Shown here piece after piece: positions 14,386 through 17,923 of a stretch of 17,923 nucleotides of DNA; within the stretch, counting starts at the first letter, position 1, and every line of letters starts with the position of its first letter. The notes under the pieces are model-generated. The model worked only from the letters and a program-made list of their open reading frames with translations, was not told the DNA's origin and ran no database searches. The DNA is taken from NCBI GenBank assembly GCA_003520745.1, contig DOUE01000018.1:69082-87004 (forward strand). The letters run 5' to 3'. Made by a program: the position numbers and the translations under genes. The stretch comes from Erysipelotrichaceae bacterium. GTDB taxonomy: Bacteria; Bacillota_I; Bacilli_A; Erysipelotrichales; Erysipelotrichaceae.

Positions 14386-15222
14386 TTAGTTTCCTTGCCA
14401 GCTTGTGACATATTCCCATTCTTCAACGACCGGATGGTCGATCTTATCCCATTTCCCTGATAAACCAAGTTCGTCCGCAGCTTTCTCAAAGTGGTACTTG
14501 GCGATTCCGAGATCGTTCATCTGAACGTCATAGGAAGCCGATCCATAGCCTTTCGTGCGGCAAAGGTAGAAATGGAATCCAGTATCGCTACGTATGACAC
14601 GCCACGGTTGCTTGTTTGAAGCGGAGGGCGCAAGGCGCACCATTTCCAACGGGATGGCGTATCCTCCCGCCCCTTCTTCATCGAGGGTTTGTGTCTTGTC
14701 TTGATTGAAGAACAGTTCGGTCCAAGGTTTCCGGTTGTTCGCCTTCACCATCGTCCGCATGATCCCTTCCATAAGAGTCGCACGGTCTTTACGATATCCC
14801 ACGGGGGAGACGATGACGATCTTTTCGGATTCGCCCAAGCGGACGATTTTTTTGAAGTCCTCCTGATTGAACGTCCCGCCAAGCCAGCATGTCCCCAACC
14901 CGAGTTGTGTCGCGTAAAGAACGATGCTTTCAAACAGATACCCGAACTGCACCGCATCGGTTTCGCTCTGGTCGATGATTCCGACGAGATAGGTTCTCGC
15001 CCCGGTGATGACGCCGTAGGTCCCGAGTTTCTTGACCGCGTTTCCATCCGTGTCTTTCATCTCGCCGAGGATGAAGCGCGCTTTGATGGTCGTAGTGGCA
15101 TTGATGGTACGTAGCCTTTCGTTTAGTTTTTCAAGTGTATCGGCGGCGATCGCTTGCCCGTCGTAGGTTCTAACCGACGTCCTGATTTTCATTGTCTCGA
15201 TGATCGATTGATTTGTTTCCAT
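14386..15222 (-). CDS. Nitroreductase-family flavoprotein, TM1586-like
   Basis: A 278-residue protein with the nitroreductase opening IIETMKIRTSVRTYDGQ (Arg-Ser-Val-Arg-like FMN-phosphate motif). The mid-region LFESIVLYATQLGLGTCWLGGTF and VSPVGYR match the FMN-binding core. A second half repeats the AP-S-A-S-NKQPW element (VRLAPSASNKQPWRV), as in the putative TM nitroreductase family, where the two halves fold like a nitroreductase dimer. It should bind FMN and reduce nitro, quinone or related compounds with NAD(P)H, though the true substrate is unknown. AAGGAGA is five bases before the ATG at 15222. It follows a shorter nitroreductase gene by 15 bases and is probably co-transcribed. No strong terminator is seen after it. 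Confidence 0.87.
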   Translation of the reverse strand: METNQSIIETMKIRTSVRTYDGQAIAADTLEKLNERLRTINATTTIKARFILGEMKDTDGNAVKKLGTYGVITGARTYLVGIIDQSETDAVQFGYLFESIVLYATQLGLGTCWLGGTFNQEDFKKIVRLGESEKIVIVSPVGYRKDRATLMEGIMRTMVKANNRKPWTELFFNQDKTQTLDEEGAGGYAIPLEMVRLAPSASNKQPWRVIRSDTGFHFYLCRTKGYGSASYDVQMNDLGIAKYHFEKAADELGLSGKWDKIDHPVVEEWEYVTSWQGN

Positions 15223-15237
15223 GGTATCTCCTTCGGG

Positions 15238-15846
15238 TTATTTCTTCCATGTGTCATGGAAGACGAATGCGGATACTTCTTTTCTCTTCTTAATCTTAGG
15301 CGTTTCATCCGGATACCCGACCGGAAGCAGATAGAGTACGGTCAGATGGTCGGGTAGCCGTAGGATTTCATTGATTTTCGGGATGTCCAGGTATCCGACG
15401 AAGCAAGCGGACAAGCCATGCGAGACCGCGGTTAGGAAGATGTGTTCCATCGGGATCAAGGGGGTCGCGTTTTCAAAGAGGGTGGTCCGTGCCTTTTTGT
15501 TTGGATAGCGACACAGATAGTCCAGGAAGTCGTTGTCGAAGCGGAGTCGGTTGACGATCAAACCGAAGTCGTCTTCCGCCTGGTCCGCGATGTCCCAACT
15601 CAAATCCGCACAGCAAGCGAAGACGATCGGTGCGCTTGCAATCCAGTCTTGATTACCGGCGGCGCGGGCCACTTGCTCTTTCAGTTCTTTATCCTGAAGG
15701 ATACCGAAGACATGCCCTTGCGCATTCCCTGCAGAGGGAGCCAAGCGTACCGACTCAAGCATTTCATCCAAAACATCTTGCGGGATCGGCCGGTCTTTGA
15801 ATTTCCTGATCGACCGTCTCGCTTGAATCACATCGTTTAGTTCCAT
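15238..15846 (-). CDS. Nitroreductase-family protein (FMN oxidoreductase)
   Basis: A 202-residue single-domain nitroreductase. MELNDVIQARRSIRKFKDRPI is the FMN-phosphate-binding N-terminus. VRLAPSAGNAQGHVFGIL is the second flavin-contact motif. HIFLTAVSHGLSACFVGYLD and LLPVGYPDE complete the core. Family members are homodimers using NAD(P)H to reduce nitroaromatics, quinones or flavin. The lack of a clear NfsA/NfsB signature leaves the substrate open. AAGGAGGG precedes the ATG at 15846. It is the first gene of a two-gene unit with a larger, differently built family member. Confidence 0.88.
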   Translation of the reverse strand: MELNDVIQARRSIRKFKDRPIPQDVLDEMLESVRLAPSAGNAQGHVFGILQDKELKEQVARAAGNQDWIASAPIVFACCADLSWDIADQAEDDFGLIVNRLRFDNDFLDYLCRYPNKKARTTLFENATPLIPMEHIFLTAVSHGLSACFVGYLDIPKINEILRLPDHLTVLYLLPVGYPDETPKIKKRKEVSAFVFHDTWKK

Positions 15847-15875
15847 GCTTCCCTCCTTGATGATTTAACATTGAA

Positions 15876-15904
15876 ATCATAGCGAAGGCGGGGCGAAGAT
15901 ACAA
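15876..15904 (-). promoter_or_regulatory. Promoter of the nitroreductase pair
   Basis: On the minus strand, TTGTAT (15904-15899) and TATGAT (15881-15876) have a 17-base spacer. An A/T-rich stretch lies directly upstream (about 15905-15939), which could act as an UP element. Confidence 0.6.
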
Positions 15905-15935
15905 TGCTTTTTTAATTGTTTAAGGAAAGCTTAAG

Positions 15936-15957
15936 AAAAATCCCGCGATGGCGGGAT
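15936..15957 (-). terminator. Rho-independent terminator of the 98-residue membrane protein gene
   Basis: ATCCCGC (15940-15946) and GCGGGAT (15951-15957) form a 7-bp GC-rich stem with a 4-base loop, followed on the minus strand by a T run. It lies ten bases after the stop at 15968. Confidence 0.85.
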
Positions 15958-15967
15958 GTGGATTCAT

Positions 15968-16264
15968 CTATTTTCGGTTACCGAAGAGAAAGAAGAGGAT
16001 GAAGAAGGAAATGGAAGGAAGGTTCACCTCGGCGATGACCCCGACCTGGGATAGAAACGATCGGTTGGCTCCAAACCAAGGCGTGGACAACAGACTGACC
16101 GCATAGATCGTCATCGCGGCCGTGAAAATCAGCGGGATCCATATGGCGTGGATCATTTTCCACTTGAGGACCCGGTTAAAAAACAGACGATAGATGACAA
16201 AATAAACCGCACCCGCTAAAACAAGCATCAGATAGGTGAAGAACGGACTGTCGAGTAGTGTCAT
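15968..16264 (-). CDS. Small three-helix membrane protein, function unknown
   Basis: A 98-residue protein beginning MTLLDSPFFTYLML, with three likely membrane helices at about residues 9-27, 39-61 and 77-94. A basic segment (RLFFNRVLKWK) lies after the first helix. The tail is FLFGNRK. The frame is open to 16345, but that part spans the promoter, and AAAAGGAG six bases before the ATG at 16264 defines the start. It is a monocistronic unit with its own promoter and terminator. The promoter is covered by a perfect 20-base dyad, so expression is probably tightly regulated. I do not recognise a family. Confidence 0.75.
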   Translation of the reverse strand: MTLLDSPFFTYLMLVLAGAVYFVIYRLFFNRVLKWKMIHAIWIPLIFTAAMTIYAVSLLSTPWFGANRSFLSQVGVIAEVNLPSISFFILFFLFGNRK

Positions 16265-16307
16265 GGGACGCTCCTTTTGCATGATCGCATGCGTTAACTG
16301 TACTCTC

Positions 16308-16327
16308 TGTACTATTACTGTAGTACA
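16308..16327. promoter_or_regulatory. Perfect dyad TGTACTA-N6-TAGTACA over a promoter -10
   Basis: Seven-base inverted arms TGTACTA (16308-16314) and TAGTACA (16321-16327) are separated by six bases. The dyad covers the -10 (16317-16322) of the promoter for the 98-residue protein. Two more minus-strand TACAG copies follow just downstream. The position is that of a repressor operator; the regulator is not identified. Confidence 0.6.
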
Positions 16328-16345
16328 CTTAATCGTCCTTGTCAA
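16317..16345 (-). promoter_or_regulatory. Promoter of the 98-residue membrane protein gene
   Basis: On the minus strand, a perfect -35 TTGACA (16345-16340) and TACAGT (16322-16317) have a 17-base spacer. The -35 overlaps the TGA stop of the DNA glycosylase gene (16344-16342). The -10 lies inside the dyad. Confidence 0.7.
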
Positions 16346-16848
16346 TCAACATGAATCCCACTTTTGCCCTTTTCGATCTTCAGGGCATCTTCCCATCGCT
16401 CGATGAGCCGTGATAACGGGATCGACGCGTTGGCGGGGCTGGTCGACGGCAGAACGTGGATGGGGATCCCCGTTTCTTCCTGACAATGTTTTCGATACAG
16501 CTCCATCGCCTTCATCCCGTTGGCATAGATCCTTGTGATCGAGGATTCCTTCAGAAGACCGGGGATGTCGTTGGGGACGACGTTTTGGATCGAGCTGTCG
16601 CTTGACCCTAGGATATCGCAGGAAGACACGACGTCCCACAATGCAATCTTGTGTTTCAAAAGCATTCGTCGCTTTTCATCGTCGGTTTTCGGTAATTCTT
16701 CCTTGACGATCGCACTGAGGACGTGCCAAAACCGGTTCTGCGGATTCGCATAGTAAAAATTCGCTTCCCTGGATTTCACCGAGGGGAACGTACCGAGGAT
16801 GAGTACGACGGATTGTTCATCAAAGATCGGATCAAGGGGATGGATCAT
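16342..16848 (-). CDS. DNA-deoxyinosine glycosylase, uracil-DNA glycosylase family 6 (HDG)
   Basis: A 168-residue base-excision repair enzyme that would remove hypoxanthine, and in some members uracil, from deaminated DNA. Motif 1, LILGTFPSVKSREANFYYANP (in part, residues 17-36), continues into QNRFW (37-41). Motif 2 is LPSTSPANA (133-141). Both are characteristic of the HDG family, whose members are about this length. The ATG at 16848 is preferred. A GTG at 16857 in the same frame would add three residues, and neither has a strong ribosome binding site. Its stop codon overlaps the -35 of the next gene downstream. It appears to be a single-gene unit with no terminator of its own. Confidence 0.85.
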   Translation of the reverse strand: MIHPLDPIFDEQSVVLILGTFPSVKSREANFYYANPQNRFWHVLSAIVKEELPKTDDEKRRMLLKHKIALWDVVSSCDILGSSDSSIQNVVPNDIPGLLKESSITRIYANGMKAMELYRKHCQEETGIPIHVLPSTSPANASIPLSRLIERWEDALKIEKGKSGIHVD

Positions 16849-16874
16849 TTTTCTCACTTTCGCTTATTTCCTTC

Positions 16875-16880
16875 ATTTTA
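16875..16880 (-). promoter_or_regulatory. Possible -10 box of the DNA glycosylase gene
   Basis: TAAAAT on the minus strand, about 27 bases before the ATG at 16848. No convincing -35 is present 16-18 bases upstream. Confidence 0.35.
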
Positions 16881-16915
16881 CAGGATTCGATGCTAGAGAG
16901 GAAGATAGGTGCGAT

Positions 16916-16949
16916 GAAAAAGCAGATCGCGGTCGTACCGGATCTGCTT
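16916..16949 (-). terminator. Rho-independent terminator of the GH94 gene
   Basis: Perfect 9-bp arms AAGCAGATC (16920-16928) and GATCTGCTT (16941-16949) enclose a 12-base loop that can form a small inner CGGT/ACCG stem. Five T follow on the minus strand. It lies five bases after the stop. Confidence 0.88.
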
Positions 16950-16954
16950 CTTGT

Positions 16955-17923
16955 TTATCTGCGGTAATCGCTGATGACTTCGATGCGATGGACCGCTTTG
17001 TCGTTGACCAAAACGATCGGCATGTTTTCACCAAGCACGCCGTCGATCCGCTGGCTATGACGATCCCGGTTCAACCCTTCCGGATTGAGGATCTTGATTT
17101 CATAGGTCGTATCGAGGTAGGTATAGATGATTTCATATTCACGCCAGTTTCTTGGCGCATTGGGTTGGATCGTCAACGTGTCCCCGTTTTTTTGTAGACC
17201 GAGGATGCTTTCGATCCCGGCCCGATACATCCACCCGGCGGATCCGGTATACCACGACCATCCTCCGCGTCCTTGGTGGGGATATTCGCTGTACACATCG
17301 GCACTGAGCACATACGGTTCGGCTTTGTAGACGGAGTACTCCCGTAAGTTGCGGGTGTGGTTGATCGGGTTGATGAGATCGAACCATTCCCACGCCGCAT
17401 CCCCTTGGATGGACTTCGCTTTCGCCATGATCGCCCACGCCGCCGCATGGGTGTATTGACCCCCGTTTTCACGGACACCCGGGAGATAGCCTTTGATGTA
17501 CCCCGGATCGGATTCCCCTTGGTCAAACGGCGGTGTCAGGAGTTTGATGAGCCCTTGGTTGCGTACGACCAGGTTGTTTTCCATGGCTTCCATGGCGGTC
17601 TTCGCCCGATTCGGATCGCCTAGCCCGGTGATCATCGCCCAACTCTGCGATAAGGAGTCGATGCGGCATTCACGGTTCTTCGAAGAACCGATGGAATTCC
17701 CGTCGTCGTAATAGGCGCGTCGGTACCATTCCCCATCCCAGGCGTTTTCTTCGATCGCCTGGATGATTTTTTTGCTTTGGTTCGTATAGAAATCGATTTT
17801 ATCCTGCGCTTCGTTCTGGCAACAGAATTCAGTGAACTTGGTCAGCGTATCGCTCATGAACCAGCCCAGCCAGACGCTTTCGCCCTTGCCTTCGCGGCCC
17901 ACCAGGTTCATGCCGTCGTTCCA
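16955..17923 (-). CDS. GH94 phosphorylase C-terminal part, 1,2-beta-glucan type (5' end outside the window)
   Basis: Open to the window edge: 322 residues of the C-terminal (alpha/alpha)6-barrel and sandwich region. The edge reads WNDGMN, containing the general-acid aspartate of GH94 enzymes. TPPFDQGESDPGYIKGYLPG and VRENGGQYTHAAAW follow. GSAGWMYRAGIESILGLQK and LTIQPNAPRNW lead into the final beta domain. The DPGYIKGYxPGVRENGGQYTHAA block is typical of the GH94 module of cyclic beta-1,2-glucan synthases and of 1,2-beta-oligoglucan phosphorylases, rather than short cellobiose phosphorylases. The latter enzymes split sophorooligosaccharides with phosphate to glucose-1-phosphate. The missing N-terminus would decide between a synthase and a free phosphorylase. 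It has its own strong terminator. Confidence 0.88.
   Translation of the reverse strand, partial: WNDGMNLVGREGKGESVWLGWFMSDTLTKFTEFCCQNEAQDKIDFYTNQSKKIIQAIEENAWDGEWYRRAYYDDGNSIGSSKNRECRIDSLSQSWAMITGLGDPNRAKTAMEAMENNLVVRNQGLIKLLTPPFDQGESDPGYIKGYLPGVRENGGQYTHAAAWAIMAKAKSIQGDAAWEWFDLINPINHTRNLREYSVYKAEPYVLSADVYSEYPHQGRGGWSWYTGSAGWMYRAGIESILGLQKNGDTLTIQPNAPRNWREYEIIYTYLDTTYEIKILNPEGLNRDRHSQRIDGVLGENMPIVLVNDKAVHRIEVISDYRR

Noticed and set aside
13967..14419. A 150-residue minus-strand frame spanning the CPBP promoter region.
   Set aside because: It overlaps the CPBP gene start in another frame and runs through a well-formed promoter. No ribosome binding site or motif was seen.
16265..16345. N-terminal extension of the 98-residue protein to 125 residues.
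   Set aside because: It would be translated from sequence that contains the promoter and dyad, and a good ribosome binding site sits before the ATG at 16264.
1..17923. Very frequent GATC/CGATCG words, considered as a possible repeat or uptake signal.
   Set aside because: They occur inside nearly every gene and are explained by heavy use of ATC, GAT and TCG codons. No fixed flanking sequence or spacing was seen.

Overview
The window comes from a bacterium using the standard genetic code: TGA serves as a stop (genes ending at 724, 3505 and 16342), tryptophan is TGG, and genes open with strong AAGGAGG-type ribosome binding sites. Base composition is close to half GC. The families (TetR, GH1 6-phospho-beta-glucosidase, LuxS, CPBP proteases, diacylglycerol-glucosyltransferase-like GT4, GH94 of the 1,2-beta-glucan type) fit a Gram-positive, Bacillota-like lineage. 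Erysipelotrichia or Acholeplasma-like relatives are possible, but the window alone does not settle this. Sixteen of the seventeen genes are on the minus strand; only the alpha/beta hydrolase at 11648-12532 is on the plus strand. Two genes run off the window: the glycosyltransferase on the left and the GH94 enzyme on the right.

Layout in coordinate order; minus-strand units are transcribed right to left. (1) 1-1933: a tight operon of TetR regulator, papain-like/NlpC-type hydrolase and membrane-lipid-type glucosyltransferase, with a near-ideal promoter and a palindrome just downstream of the predicted start. (2) 1960-3485: a single-gene unit for a GH1 6-phospho-beta-glucosidase with its own terminator, TATAAT box and upstream repeats. 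(3) 3486-5575: a membrane diguanylate cyclase (7TM-PAS-GGEEF with I-site) followed by a small four-helix membrane protein. (4) 5609-10502: homocysteine methyltransferase, luxS, an MDR dehydrogenase and a PH-domain membrane protein from one good promoter. After an internal hairpin terminator comes a two-domain fusion of a sugar isomerase/epimerase barrel and a 2-hydroxyacid dehydrogenase. (5) 10547-12532: a divergent pair, an SPFH/prohibitin-like protein (-) and a membrane-anchored alpha/beta hydrolase (+). (6) 12519-14301: two consecutive CPBP-type membrane protease genes, the last overlapping the hydrolase gene tail to tail. (7) 14386-15904: two unlike nitroreductase-family flavoenzymes. (8) 15936-16345: a 98-residue membrane protein under a promoter covered by a perfect 7-bp-arm dyad. 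(9) 16342-16880: a family 6 uracil/deoxyinosine-DNA glycosylase. (10) 16916-17923: the C-terminal part of a GH94 phosphorylase.

Functionally the window mixes beta-glucoside/beta-glucan use (GH1, GH94), sugar redox chemistry (MDR enzyme and fusion protein), homocysteine recycling (LuxS plus Hcy methyltransferase), membrane maintenance (glucosyltransferase, SPFH, CPBP, PH domain), c-di-GMP signalling and base-excision repair. There are no tRNA or rRNA genes, insertion sequences, CRISPR arrays or phage genes, and no gene-free stretch longer than about 165 bases. The items most worth a second look are the isomerase-dehydrogenase fusion, the terminator lying directly against its ribosome binding site, the TetR-hydrolase-glucosyltransferase operon, and the dyad-covered promoter of the 98-residue protein.
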